Positions 7,604 to 14,593 of a DNA stretch of 18,060 nt are shown piece by piece. This DNA is from Candidatus Electronema nielsenii (GTDB taxonomy: Bacteria > Desulfobacterota > Desulfobulbia > Desulfobulbales > Desulfobulbaceae). Positions within the stretch are counted from its first letter, which is position 1. Each line of letters begins with the position of its first letter. Made by a program: the position numbers and the translations under genes. The notes beneath the pieces are model-generated. The model searched no databases and was not told the origin of the DNA. It worked only from the letters and a program-made list of their open reading frames with translations. The DNA is taken from the NCBI GenBank assembly GCA_026122915.1, contig JAGIXO010000026.1:1-18060 (forward strand), read 5' to 3'.

Positions 7604-8398
7604 ATGATGGTCAGTGATGAAGAATACCAGAAGCATAGAGTCTTCACTGAGCTGGAACAGTATGCTTCATTCTACGAGAACCTCGCAGAATCTGTGTTCT
7701 TGTTCGTTTCTGTTGGCACAAGGGCTATTTGCAATATCGATTCATATATGTTTTCCTCTATACAGGGAACATTGGCATCAATTCAAGCAATTCTACGAGA
7801 TGGAAGGATAAATGATGCCTACGCACTGCTTCGGAAATACTACGATTCGGCAACCATTAATATCTATACAAGGCTTTACCTCTATGACCACGTCAGCATT
7901 GAAAATTTCATTGTAAAGCAAGTTGATGACTGGCTGCGAGGAAAAAAGCGATTGCCAGAATACAGGATCATGTCCCAGTATATACGTAATTCTCAACGAA
8001 TTGCTCCAATTACGGCTCTATTGTTTTCAGATGCAGATGATCGGTACAAGCGGCTCAGAGACCGCTGTAACGATCATACCCATTACAATTTTTATCAAAA
8101 TGTCCTCCTGAACGACAAAGAAATTCGCCTTGAGGGACGGCGGCAGGTTTTGGAGGAGTTCTCAAATGATCTCAGAGATATTTTTATCATGCATCTCTCA
8201 TGCATGTTTGTTGCAAACGAACACTATATGGTGTCAAGTGACTATATAGATTGTTTGGAATGTAAAATAACTCCAGAGCCAGATTCGCAATATTGGGTCG
8301 CGCCTTTTGTCCAAGAGATTTTTGATCAAGTTATCAATACATTTCGTCCTGATATAACTACTGCTATTAAACAGCACAGTTCAATGTATTTAGCATGA
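7604..8398 (+). CDS. hypothetical helical protein with HEPN-like features
   Basis: I do not recognise a named family. The start is placed at ATG 7604 (an adjacent ATG follows at 7607, and GTG 7592 is possible); there is no strong Shine-Dalgarno, so it may be translated by read-on from nuoL, whose stop is 25 nt away. The 264-residue product is soluble and predicted mostly helical, with no signal peptide or convincing membrane span. Two things stand out. A helix at residues 73-93 (AYALLRKYYDSATINIYTRL) resembles the helix-rich cores of DUF5677-like proteins. And residues 152-160 (RDRCNDHTH) give R-x5-H spacing twice, the arrangement of the HEPN ribonuclease motif (R-x4-6-H). Composition is AT-richer than the nuo genes on both sides. 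It sits just before a toxin-antitoxin pair, so a defence or toxin-like role is plausible but is inference. Confidence 0.7.
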   Translation: MMVSDEEYQKHRVFTELEQYASFYENLAESVFLFVSVGTRAICNIDSYMFSSIQGTLASIQAILRDGRINDAYALLRKYYDSATINIYTRLYLYDHVSIENFIVKQVDDWLRGKKRLPEYRIMSQYIRNSQRIAPITALLFSDADDRYKRLRDRCNDHTHYNFYQNVLLNDKEIRLEGRRQVLEEFSNDLRDIFIMHLSCMFVANEHYMVSSDYIDCLECKITPEPDSQYWVAPFVQEIFDQVINTFRPDITTAIKQHSSMYLA

Positions 8399-8405
8399 AT
8401 AATAG

Positions 8406-8415
8406 ATAATATTAT
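8406..8415. promoter_or_regulatory. perfect 10-bp palindrome before the antitoxin gene, possible operator
   Basis: ATAATATTAT is an exact palindrome located 8 nt before the antitoxin start, inside a very AT-rich gap of 25 nt. Type II antitoxins usually repress their own promoter through such sites. Possible -10 elements overlap it (GATAAT at 8405-8410, TATAAA at 8413-8418, the latter with TTAGCA 17 bp upstream), but none has a good -35 and the leader would be nearly absent. AT-rich DNA makes short palindromes likely by chance. Confidence 0.25.
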
Positions 8416-8423
8416 AAATTAAA

Positions 8424-8618
8424 ATGGAACTCTCTATAGAACTTAACGAATCTCAATTTGCAACGTTGCAAGAAAAAGCAAAAGCTCTTGGCTTGCTGCC
8501 AAAACAGCTCATCATGGCGGCTGTTTCTGATCTTTTAAATGCACGTGACGAAGATTTTCTTGCGGCAGCAGATTATGTCCTCAAGAAGAATAAAGAGCTA
8601 TACAAGCGATTAAGTTGA
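8424..8618 (+). CDS. type II antitoxin, partner of the Doc-family toxin
   Basis: This 64-residue protein is the likely antitoxin of the toxin gene that follows. The N-terminal half (MELSIELNESQFATLQEKAKALG, about residues 1-40) looks like a strand followed by helices, consistent with a small DNA-binding fold of the ribbon-helix-helix kind. The C-terminal part (DEDFLAAADYVLKKNKELY, residues 42-60) is the conserved acidic/helical tail seen in the small antitoxins that commonly precede death-on-curing toxins; it would bind the toxin groove. The stop overlaps the toxin ATG (TGATG), so the two are translationally coupled with the antitoxin first, as is usual. There is no clear Shine-Dalgarno. The family assignment is by recall of the pattern and not by a search. 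Confidence 0.82.
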   Translation: MELSIELNESQFATLQEKAKALGLLPKQLIMAAVSDLLNARDEDFLAAADYVLKKNKELYKRLS

Positions 8619-9010
8619 TGCGTTATTTGCGCCTCAGTGAAGTCCTGTATCTGCATGACTGCATCCTTAAAGAAAGTGGCGGCAGGCATGGTGTCAGAAA
8701 TCAAGGCGGGTTGGAATCAGCACTTGCCTTGCCGAGACAGACTTTTGGAGAAATCGAACTTTATCCTTCGATAGTTGAAAAAGCCGCGATACTCTGTTTT
8801 TCTTTGGTCAATAATCATCCATTTATTGACGGAAACAAACGTGTCGCACATGCTGCAATGGAAATATTCCTTATTCGGAACGGAATGGAACTGTTCGCAG
8901 ACATTGATGAACAGGAACAAGCAATGTTACATCTTGCTTCCAGCAGTATGAGTCATGAAGAATTTATTGCATGGCTGGTAAATAAGGCCAGCCACAGAAA
9001 ATCAAAATGA
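8618..9010 (+). CDS. doc: Doc (death-on-curing) family toxin, Fic fold
   Basis: Doc toxins are Fic-fold kinases that inactivate translation, in the P1 case by phosphorylating elongation factor EF-Tu. The 130-residue length is typical of Doc. The Fic active-site loop is at residues 67-75, HPFIDGNKR: H67 is the catalytic base, D71 the acidic residue and K74-R75 replace the G-R of AMP-transferring Fic enzymes, which is the Doc kinase variant. The surrounding AAILCFSLVNNHPF and RVAHAAMEIFL segments match this toxin family well, as does GVRNQGGLESALALPRQTF near residues 25-43. ATG 8618, overlapping the antitoxin stop, is chosen over TTG 8615. The gene looks intact. Biochemical activity of this copy is inferred from the motif. 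Confidence 0.93.
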   Translation: MRYLRLSEVLYLHDCILKESGGRHGVRNQGGLESALALPRQTFGEIELYPSIVEKAAILCFSLVNNHPFIDGNKRVAHAAMEIFLIRNGMELFADIDEQEQAMLHLASSSMSHEEFIAWLVNKASHRKSK

Positions 9011-9069
9011 AACAAACTATCGTCAAACTCAGCAGCACCTGCGAACCCAGCAACGGAGTCTTTTTATGA
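9007..9069 (+). CDS. possible 20-codon coupling peptide between doc and nuoM
   Basis: A 20-residue open frame begins MKQTIVKLSS at an ATG that overlaps the doc stop (ATGA) and ends in a TGA that overlaps the nuoM start (ATGA). It thus fills the whole gap between the two genes. The peptide has no recognised family. It may exist only to hand ribosomes from doc to nuoM, or may be a chance frame. nuoM also has its own GGAG at 9055-9058, so coupling is not strictly needed. Confidence 0.25.
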   Translation: MKQTIVKLSSTCEPSNGVFL

Positions 9070-10577
9070 ACGGATCATTTCTGCTCACCTTGATCTGGGC
9101 TGTCCCTTTCCTCACCGCGCTGATCTCCCTGCCGGTTGACCGCGATGACCACCGGCGCATCAAGAAGATTTCGCTGGCCGGGAACCTGATCAACCTGCTG
9201 CTGGTGATCGGCCTGACCTTCGCCTTCATCAGCGCGGAGGCAGAACACCCGGCGGCGGCAGGGGCGAAACTCAGCCAGTTCCACTTCACCGGCAAGACGG
9301 TTTGGCTGCAAATGCTGAACATCGAGTACAACATCGGCGTGGATGCCATATCGGTGCTGATGATGCTGCTCACGGCCATCGTCATCTTCTGCGGGGTGCT
9401 GGCAAGCTGGAACGTCGAGAAGCAGGCCAAGGAGTTCTTTGTCCTCCTCAACGTGCTGGTCGCTGGGGTGTACGGCGTGTTCATCTCCCTCGACCTCTTC
9501 ACCTTCTTCGTTTTCTACGAGATCGCGGTGCTGCCGATGTACCTGCTCATCGGCCTCTGGGGCACGGGCAGGAAGGAATACTCGGCCATGAAGCTGACCC
9601 TGATGCTGGTGGCCGGCTCGGCCTTCATCTTCGCGGGTATCTTGGGCCTTTATTTTGAGTCCGGCGTGAACAGCTTTGACATCCAGAAACTGGCGCAGGC
9701 TACGTTCCCGACTGAATTCCAATACTGGGCCTTCCCGATCATCTTCCTCGGCTTCGGTGTGCTGGGCGCGATCTTCCCCTTCCACACTTGGTCGCCGGAC
9801 GGCCACGCTTCCGCGCCCACTGCGGTGTCCATGCTCCACGCTGGCGTGCTGATGAAGCTCGGCGGCTACGGCTGCCTGCGCGTCGGCATGTACCTGCTGC
9901 CGGAAGGGGCGAACATGTGGATGTCTTTCTTCTTGGTGCTCGTCACCATCAACGTGCTCTACGGCGCATTTGGGGCGATCAAGCAGACCGACCTGAAATA
10001 CATCACCGCCTATTCCTCGGTCTCGCACTGCGGCATGGTGCTCTTCGGCTTCACCGCCCTGACCTTTGCCGGAATCAAAGGCGGGGTGCTTCAGATGATT
10101 TCCCATGGCCTGATGACCGCCCTCTTCTTCTGCCTGATCGGCATGATCTACGGCAGAACCCACACTCGAACAGTCAGCGAGATGGGCGGCCTGATGAAGG
10201 TGATGCCTTTTCTTTCGGTGGCCTACGTGATCGTCGGCTTGGCGGGCTTGGGCCTGCCCGGTTTGTCCGGCTTTGTCGCCGAGGCCAACGTCTTTGTCGG
10301 CGCGTTCGCCAATCCCGCGCCGCTCTACCGCTTCTGCACCGTCTTAGCCGTGCTGTCCATTGTGGTGACAGCGGTCTATGTCCTGCGGGCAGTGAACGGC
10401 TTGGTCAACGGGCCGATCTCCGACCATTACAAGACCCTGACTGATGCCTCTCTGATCGAAAAAATCCCGGTGACGATCCTGCTCTTCTGCCTCTTTGCAA
10501 TGGGCATCCTGCCCGGCTGGATAGTTGAGCTGGTCAACGGCGCGGTGCATCCCATTTACAACAACCTGATGCGTTAA
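9066..10577 (+). CDS. nuoM: NADH-quinone oxidoreductase subunit M
   Basis: NuoM (ND4) is the middle antiporter-like pump of complex I. The 503-residue protein has about 14 hydrophobic helices. The helix-5 glutamate is E152 (FFVFYEIAVLPMYLLIG) and the helix-8 lysine is K264 (GVLMKLGGYG). The block PFHTWSPDGHASAPTAVSM (residues 238-256) is the signature loop. An oddity is helix 7: the position where Escherichia coli NuoM has lysine 234 reads GVLGAIFPFH here, with leucine 233 at the aligned place, so the usual pump lysine seems absent. Similar PFHTWSPDGH versions are, from memory, typical of some Desulfobacterota and Bacteroidetes. The start has GGAG 7 nt upstream. It is separated from nuoL by the toxin-antitoxin insert and followed by nuoN after 4 nt. 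Confidence 0.95.
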   Translation: MNGSFLLTLIWAVPFLTALISLPVDRDDHRRIKKISLAGNLINLLLVIGLTFAFISAEAEHPAAAGAKLSQFHFTGKTVWLQMLNIEYNIGVDAISVLMMLLTAIVIFCGVLASWNVEKQAKEFFVLLNVLVAGVYGVFISLDLFTFFVFYEIAVLPMYLLIGLWGTGRKEYSAMKLTLMLVAGSAFIFAGILGLYFESGVNSFDIQKLAQATFPTEFQYWAFPIIFLGFGVLGAIFPFHTWSPDGHASAPTAVSMLHAGVLMKLGGYGCLRVGMYLLPEGANMWMSFFLVLVTINVLYGAFGAIKQTDLKYITAYSSVSHCGMVLFGFTALTFAGIKGGVLQMISHGLMTALFFCLIGMIYGRTHTRTVSEMGGLMKVMPFLSVAYVIVGLAGLGLPGLSGFVAEANVFVGAFANPAPLYRFCTVLAVLSIVVTAVYVLRAVNGLVNGPISDHYKTLTDASLIEKIPVTILLFCLFAMGILPGWIVELVNGAVHPIYNNLMR

Positions 10578-10581
10578 TCCC

Positions 10582-12009
10582 ATGAAACTCCTCTTGCCGG
10601 ATATCCTCCTTGTCCTGCTGGCCGCCCTGATCATGGGCTATGATCTGTACCGGGGCAAAGTCAACCTGACCTCGACCGCGCCGTTTCATTTCGCCTGGCT
10701 GGGACTCTGCGCCATCTTCGTTGTCCTGCTGCGCCTGCCGTATGATCAGACGGTGCTGTATCCGGGCGGCTATTTGGTCAGCGGCACCTCGCTGCTCTTC
10801 AAGCAGGTCTTTGTCTTGTCCGCCCTCTTCACGGTGCTGTTGTCCGGGTCGTATTTCACGCCGGGCGGCAACAAGCGGGGCACACTCCGCCACCGCAGTG
10901 AGTTTCTGACCATCATCCTGCTCTGCACCTTCGGCATGTTCACTGTGGTTTCCGCCACTGACCTGCTGACCCTGTTCATCGGCATCGAGCTGTCCGCGAT
11001 CCCGCTTTACATCCTCAGCGGCTTCTACAAGGAAGATGCCCTGTCGCTGGAAGCCTCTACCAAATACATGATGATGGGCGCGATTTCCACTGCCCTGATG
11101 CTTTTCGGCATGTCCTTCCTCTACGGCGCGGCTGGCTCCGTGACGTTTGAGGCTTTGGCGAAATTCTGCGCCGCCAATCCCGACGAGCCGCTGCTCCGCT
11201 TGGGCGTGCTCTTTGTCTTAGCCGCCATCGGCTTCAAACTGACCGTCTTCCCCTTCCACATGTGGGCACCGGATGTCTATGACGGCGCACCGACTCCGGT
11301 GACGGCCTTCATCTCCGTATCGTCCAAGGCGGTGGCTGTCGCCTTTCTCCTCGCCTTGCTCTACGGCCCGCTTGCCGCCCTACACAGCCAGCTCCAGCCG
11401 GTCATTCTGATTCTCGCTGCCGCCACCATGACCGTGGGCAACCTCGGCGCACTCAAGCAGGAGCGACTGCGCCGCTTCATGGCCTACTCTTCCATCGCTC
11501 AGGCCGGATATATCATCATGGCCTTCAGTGGCGCAGCAGATTTGGCCCGCTCTTCGATCATCTTTTATCTCTTCGTCTATGCAGCGTCCAACTACGCCAT
11601 CTTCTTCATTCTTGCCGCCATCGGGCGTGACGGCGACGAACAGCGCAGCGGCCTGCAAGGTTTGGGCAAGAACAACCCGGTGCTGGCTGCGGTGCTGATG
11701 CTCACCGCCTTCTCTTTGGCTGGCATCCCGCCCTTGGCCGGTTTCATGGGCAAGTTCTTCCTTTTCGCCGCAGCAGCGAAGCAGGGCTATTATGCGATGG
11801 TGGTCTTCGCCGCCCTCAACTCCACTGTTTCCCTTTACTACTACCTGCTGCTGGTCAAAGAAGCCTACATCATTGAGCCGGAGACCGAGCGGAAACCGCT
11901 GGCACTAGACGGCGTGCAGTTCATCAGCCTTGTCCTGCTCACAGCGGCGATGCTGCTGGCAGGAATCCTGCCGTCGATCAGCGGCGGCATACTGGCGGTG
12001 GCAGGATAG
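10582..12009 (+). CDS. nuoN: NADH-quinone oxidoreductase subunit N
   Basis: NuoN (ND2) is the antiporter-like pump nearest the quinone site. At 475 residues and about 14 helices it has the usual size. Pump residues are visible: E136 (FIGIELSAIPLYILSG), K219 (GFKLTVFPFHMW) and K249 (ISVSSKAVAVAF), with the signature APDVYDGAPTPV at about 229-240. FSLAGIPPLAGFMGKFFLF further on matches the helix-12 region. The Shine-Dalgarno is weak; with only 4 nt after nuoM, translation is probably coupled. It ends the nuo operon: the next gene is convergent and a hairpin lies between them. Confidence 0.96.
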   Translation: MKLLLPDILLVLLAALIMGYDLYRGKVNLTSTAPFHFAWLGLCAIFVVLLRLPYDQTVLYPGGYLVSGTSLLFKQVFVLSALFTVLLSGSYFTPGGNKRGTLRHRSEFLTIILLCTFGMFTVVSATDLLTLFIGIELSAIPLYILSGFYKEDALSLEASTKYMMMGAISTALMLFGMSFLYGAAGSVTFEALAKFCAANPDEPLLRLGVLFVLAAIGFKLTVFPFHMWAPDVYDGAPTPVTAFISVSSKAVAVAFLLALLYGPLAALHSQLQPVILILAAATMTVGNLGALKQERLRRFMAYSSIAQAGYIIMAFSGAADLARSSIIFYLFVYAASNYAIFFILAAIGRDGDEQRSGLQGLGKNNPVLAAVLMLTAFSLAGIPPLAGFMGKFFLFAAAAKQGYYAMVVFAALNSTVSLYYYLLLVKEAYIIEPETERKPLALDGVQFISLVLLTAAMLLAGILPSISGGILAVAG

Positions 12010-12021
12010 GTATTCTCCTGA

Positions 12022-12043
12022 GCGCAGCGGCAGACTGCTGCGC
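12022..12043. terminator. hairpin between convergent nuoN and DUF2301 genes
   Basis: GCGCAGC (12022-12028) and GCTGCGC (12037-12043) form a perfect 7-bp stem with an 8-nt loop in the 41-nt gap between the two converging genes. The + strand continues ATCCCTTTCAC, a poor U-tract, and the - strand continues without one. It may stop or slow transcription from nuoN, but is not a textbook intrinsic terminator. Confidence 0.4.
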
Positions 12044-12050
12044 ATCCCTT

Positions 12051-12614
12051 TCACATCGTGTACATACTTTTGTCACCGATGTCAAAATGGAGCGGCATTC
12101 TCCATTTAGCCCACGCAAGCCACAGGTAGAGCAGGGCGGCAACAGCAAGAAATATTCCTTCCGCAGCAGCAAGTCCCGACCAGCGCAGCAACACCGCCCC
12201 GGCCAGCAGCAGCGGCATCAGCTGTAGGCCGGGAATGCGGAAGCAGAAATATTCCTTCACCGCAAACATTCCCGCGCCTGCATAAAAGAAGGCCAAGCTG
12301 AAAACCGAGAGCTGCTTGGCTATTTCTGGCGACTGCACCGGCAGAGTAAAGGCCAGCACGATTAGGCCGAGCCAGCTCATCAGCGGGAAAAACCAACGAA
12401 ATCTGGGATCATACAAATGAATATTGGCACTGGCAATGGCTGCCCCAGCAGCTGTGAGCGGTAGGTGCCATCGACCCAGAATGCTTACGCCGGAAAGCAA
12501 TTCCGCAGCTTCTAAGGCCGAACTGAGAGCAAAAAGGGATAACCCGCTGCGGTAAAGGACTACCGTCAGACGGTCTAATGATGCCATTTCTGGGGTATGT
12601 TCAGGATTTGCCAT
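12051..12614 (-). CDS. DUF2301 family integral membrane protein
   Basis: The 187-residue product has about six hydrophobic segments (roughly residues 21-40, 50-66, 74-92, 103-120, 128-145, 152-170). Conserved strings recalled for DUF2301 proteins are present: LDRLTVVLYRSGLSLFALSS near the N-terminus, IHLYDPRFRW at 65-74, AVKEYFCFRIPGL at 118-130 and KWRMPLHFDIGDKS at 170-183. The function of the family is unknown. The frame is open to 12704, but ATG 12614 is preferred: the family similarity begins there, and a good promoter (12665-12694) lies downstream of the longer start, so the longer start could not be transcribed from it. A weak GGAAC precedes the ATG. It faces nuoN tail to tail and is divergent from trmFO. 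Confidence 0.85.
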   Translation of the reverse strand: MANPEHTPEMASLDRLTVVLYRSGLSLFALSSALEAAELLSGVSILGRWHLPLTAAGAAIASANIHLYDPRFRWFFPLMSWLGLIVLAFTLPVQSPEIAKQLSVFSLAFFYAGAGMFAVKEYFCFRIPGLQLMPLLLAGAVLLRWSGLAAAEGIFLAVAALLYLWLAWAKWRMPLHFDIGDKSMYTM

Positions 12615-12664
12615 GATGTTCCAACGAGCAGAGGGAAAAAAGAATGTGTTCGGAAAAATCTGCA

Positions 12665-12694
12665 ATTTTAACAAGAAAGCACACCTGAAGTCAA
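12665..12694 (-). promoter_or_regulatory. sigma70-type promoter for the DUF2301 gene
   Basis: Read on the - strand: TTGACT (-35, 12694-12689), an 18-bp spacer, and TAAAAT (-10, 12670-12665). Each box matches five of six consensus bases. Initiation would fall near 12658, giving a leader of about 45 nt before ATG 12614. The boxes lie in the non-coding gap shared with divergent trmFO. Confidence 0.6.
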
Positions 12695-12763
12695 CACGTT
12701 TCATCTCTGTTCCGTTTTCCCTTGAGCTGTCTAATAATTAAGCAATACCTTGAGATAATGAAT

Positions 12764-14098
12764 ATGTCAGCAAAGATTCAGATCATCGGTGGCGGACTGG
12801 CAGGCTGTGAAGCAGCTTGGCAAGCAGCACAGCGTGGCTGCTCGGTTGAATTATACGAAATGAAGCCGAACAAATTCAGCCCAGCGCACGAGTTAGAGCT
12901 GCTGGGAGAGCTGGTTTGCTCTAACTCCTTGCGTTCAAACGCGCCTGACTCAGCCGTGGGGCTGCTCAAGGAGGAAATGCGGCAGTTAGATTCACTGATC
13001 ATACGAGCAGCTGAAGCAACGGCTGTACCGGCAGGTTCCGCTTTAGCCGTTGATCGCCAGCAGTTTGCCGCCTACATTTCCCACGTGATGGCAGAGCATC
13101 CCCGTATTGCAGTCATCCGGCAAGAAATCACTACACTGCCGCAGACAGACACGCCATTGATTCTCGCCACTGGGCCGCTGACCTCTGAGGCGATGACTGC
13201 CAGTTTGATCGAACTTACCGGGGAAAAGCATCTCGCCTTTTATGATGCCATTGCCCCGATTGTAGCAGCGGATTCGCTCAATAGGAAAATCATCTACCGT
13301 AAATCGCGCTGGGATGATGACACACCGGGCGATTATCTCAATTGTCCGATGAACGAAGAGCAGTACACTCATTTCATCGATTTACTATCGAAGGCAGAAA
13401 CCGTGCCGTTGAAGGCTTTTGAAGAACCGAAATATTTTGAAGGTTGCTTACCGATTGAGGTGATGTGTAGTCGAGGCAAGGATACCCTGCGTTTTGGGCC
13501 GATGAAGCCGGTTGGCCTTGCTCATCCAGAGACCGGCAAAGAAGCTCATGCGGTGGTACAGCTCCGGGCTGAGAATCGCGATGAGACCGCGTATAATTTA
13601 GTCGGCTTTCAAACCAAGCTAACCTATGCCGAGCAGAAACGGGTCTTTCGTAGCATTCCTGGTTTAGAGCAAGCGGAGTTTGTTCGCCTTGGCTCTATCC
13701 ATCGTAATACCTTCATCTGTGCCCCGGCGTTGTTAGACAATTCCCTGCAAATGAAGAAACGGCCCGGCTTGTTTCTTGCTGGACAGCTTTCTGGAGTGGA
13801 AGGTTATGTAGAATCAGCGGCAATGGGGCTGCTTGCAGGCATCAATGCGGCACGATTGGCTATGGGGCAGGCAATGGCTGTGCCACCGCCCGGAACTGCC
13901 CTTGGTGCGTTGATTCGTCATCTGACCGAAACCGACCCAGCCCATTTCCAGCCCTCGAATGTTAATTTCGGCCTCTTCCCGCCTTTACCTAAGAAGATGC
14001 GGAAACGGAATCGAGGCGAATACCGCGCGGAAGTAGCCTTGGGTTTGCTGAAAGAATGGAGGGAGAATGTACATTGCGCAGCGGATCATATCTGCTGA
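12764..14098 (+). CDS. trmFO: tRNA (uracil-54-C5)-methyltransferase, folate/FAD-dependent TrmFO
   Basis: TrmFO makes 5-methyluridine at position 54 in the T-loop of tRNA, taking the carbon from methylenetetrahydrofolate and using FAD, unlike the SAM-dependent TrmA of enterobacteria. The 444-residue protein opens with the dinucleotide-binding motif IIGGGLAGCEAAW (residues 7-19). The conserved cysteines are present: C52 in ELVCSNSLRSN and C228 in FEGCLPIEVM, matching C53 and C226 of the Bacillus enzyme. GQLSGVEGYVESAAMG near the C-terminus is the second FAD-binding part. The start is taken as ATG 12764, with GAG about 9 nt before it; ATG 12758 and TTG 12722 are alternatives in the same frame. 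No convincing promoter was found in the gap shared with the DUF2301 gene. Confidence 0.95.
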   Translation: MSAKIQIIGGGLAGCEAAWQAAQRGCSVELYEMKPNKFSPAHELELLGELVCSNSLRSNAPDSAVGLLKEEMRQLDSLIIRAAEATAVPAGSALAVDRQQFAAYISHVMAEHPRIAVIRQEITTLPQTDTPLILATGPLTSEAMTASLIELTGEKHLAFYDAIAPIVAADSLNRKIIYRKSRWDDDTPGDYLNCPMNEEQYTHFIDLLSKAETVPLKAFEEPKYFEGCLPIEVMCSRGKDTLRFGPMKPVGLAHPETGKEAHAVVQLRAENRDETAYNLVGFQTKLTYAEQKRVFRSIPGLEQAEFVRLGSIHRNTFICAPALLDNSLQMKKRPGLFLAGQLSGVEGYVESAAMGLLAGINAARLAMGQAMAVPPPGTALGALIRHLTETDPAHFQPSNVNFGLFPPLPKKMRKRNRGEYRAEVALGLLKEWRENVHCAADHIC

Positions 14099-14194
14099 TT
14101 GCTCATAACTGCCTCCTCAGTTCTGAAAGAAATTGCTGTACATTTCCCCGCAGCCTCTTTAATATGGGGCATATCCTCAGCTCACTCCTTGATC

Positions 14195-14554
14195 ATGCCC
14201 GACTCTCAAAAAACATCTAAAAGCCATCTCCGTAAAGCCTTGGGTTGGTCTTTGGCCGGCCTTGTCGCTGCTTGGCAAGAGATTGCCTTCCGACAGGAAA
14301 TCTATTCGTTTTGCGTCCTCATCCCCCTTGCCTTTGTCCTCGGTCAGAGTGGGGTAGAGCGAGCCATGCTAATAGGCAGCCTGTTGCTGATTCTCATCGT
14401 GGAAGTACTCAACACGGCAGTAGAAGCGGCTATTGACCGCATCAGCTTGGAGCATCACTCCCTCTCAGGCAAGGCCAAGGACTTAGCTTCAGCGGCGGTG
14501 TTTATCGCCATGATCAACGCTGCTGTTGTCTGGCTGCTGATTGTACTCGACTGA
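14195..14554 (+). CDS. dgkA: diacylglycerol kinase, DgkA type
   Basis: DgkA is a small inner-membrane kinase that phosphorylates diacylglycerol to phosphatidic acid, recycling lipid left from membrane-derived oligosaccharide and lipopolysaccharide modification. The 119-residue product has three membrane helices (about 38-52, 57-75 and 98-117) after an amphipathic surface helix. Active-site residues match those of the Escherichia coli enzyme with an offset of one: E29, E70, N73 and E77 (EVLNTAVEAAIDR), D81, K95 and D96 (KAKD). ATG 14195 is chosen, since the open frame before it starts at a TTG right on the trmFO stop and adds residues not seen in the family. A weak promoter-like pair (TGTACA 14137-14142, 17 bp, TAATAT 14160-14165) lies in the 96-nt gap. 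Confidence 0.93.
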   Translation: MPDSQKTSKSHLRKALGWSLAGLVAAWQEIAFRQEIYSFCVLIPLAFVLGQSGVERAMLIGSLLLILIVEVLNTAVEAAIDRISLEHHSLSGKAKDLASAAVFIAMINAAVVWLLIVLD

Positions 14555-14584
14555 GTACCACCCCTATACTCAGTTTTAGGGTGG
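14543..14584 (+). other. three overlapping, mutually exclusive hairpins at the dgkA end
   Basis: Hairpin 1: GTACTC (14543-14548) with GAGTAC (14553-14558), loop of 4. Hairpin 2: ACTGAGTA (14550-14557) with TACTCAGT (14567-14574), loop of 9, then TTT. Hairpin 3: CCACCCCTA (14558-14566) with TAGGGTGG (14577-14584), one bulged C. Hairpin 2 competes with 1 for its left arm and with 3 for its loop. The set covers the dgkA stop codon and ends 9 nt before the DUF29 start. It could be a terminator or a leader switch. Confidence 0.45.
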
Positions 14585-14593
14585 ATTGAGCAA

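Noticed and set aside
9075..10163. Long open frame on the - strand opposite nuoM (362 codons)
   Set aside because: Same antisense composition (His/Gln/Glu/Asp-rich), no family resemblance, fully inside nuoM.
12615..12704. Longer start for the DUF2301 protein
   Set aside because: A good promoter lies between the two starts and the family similarity begins at ATG 12614.
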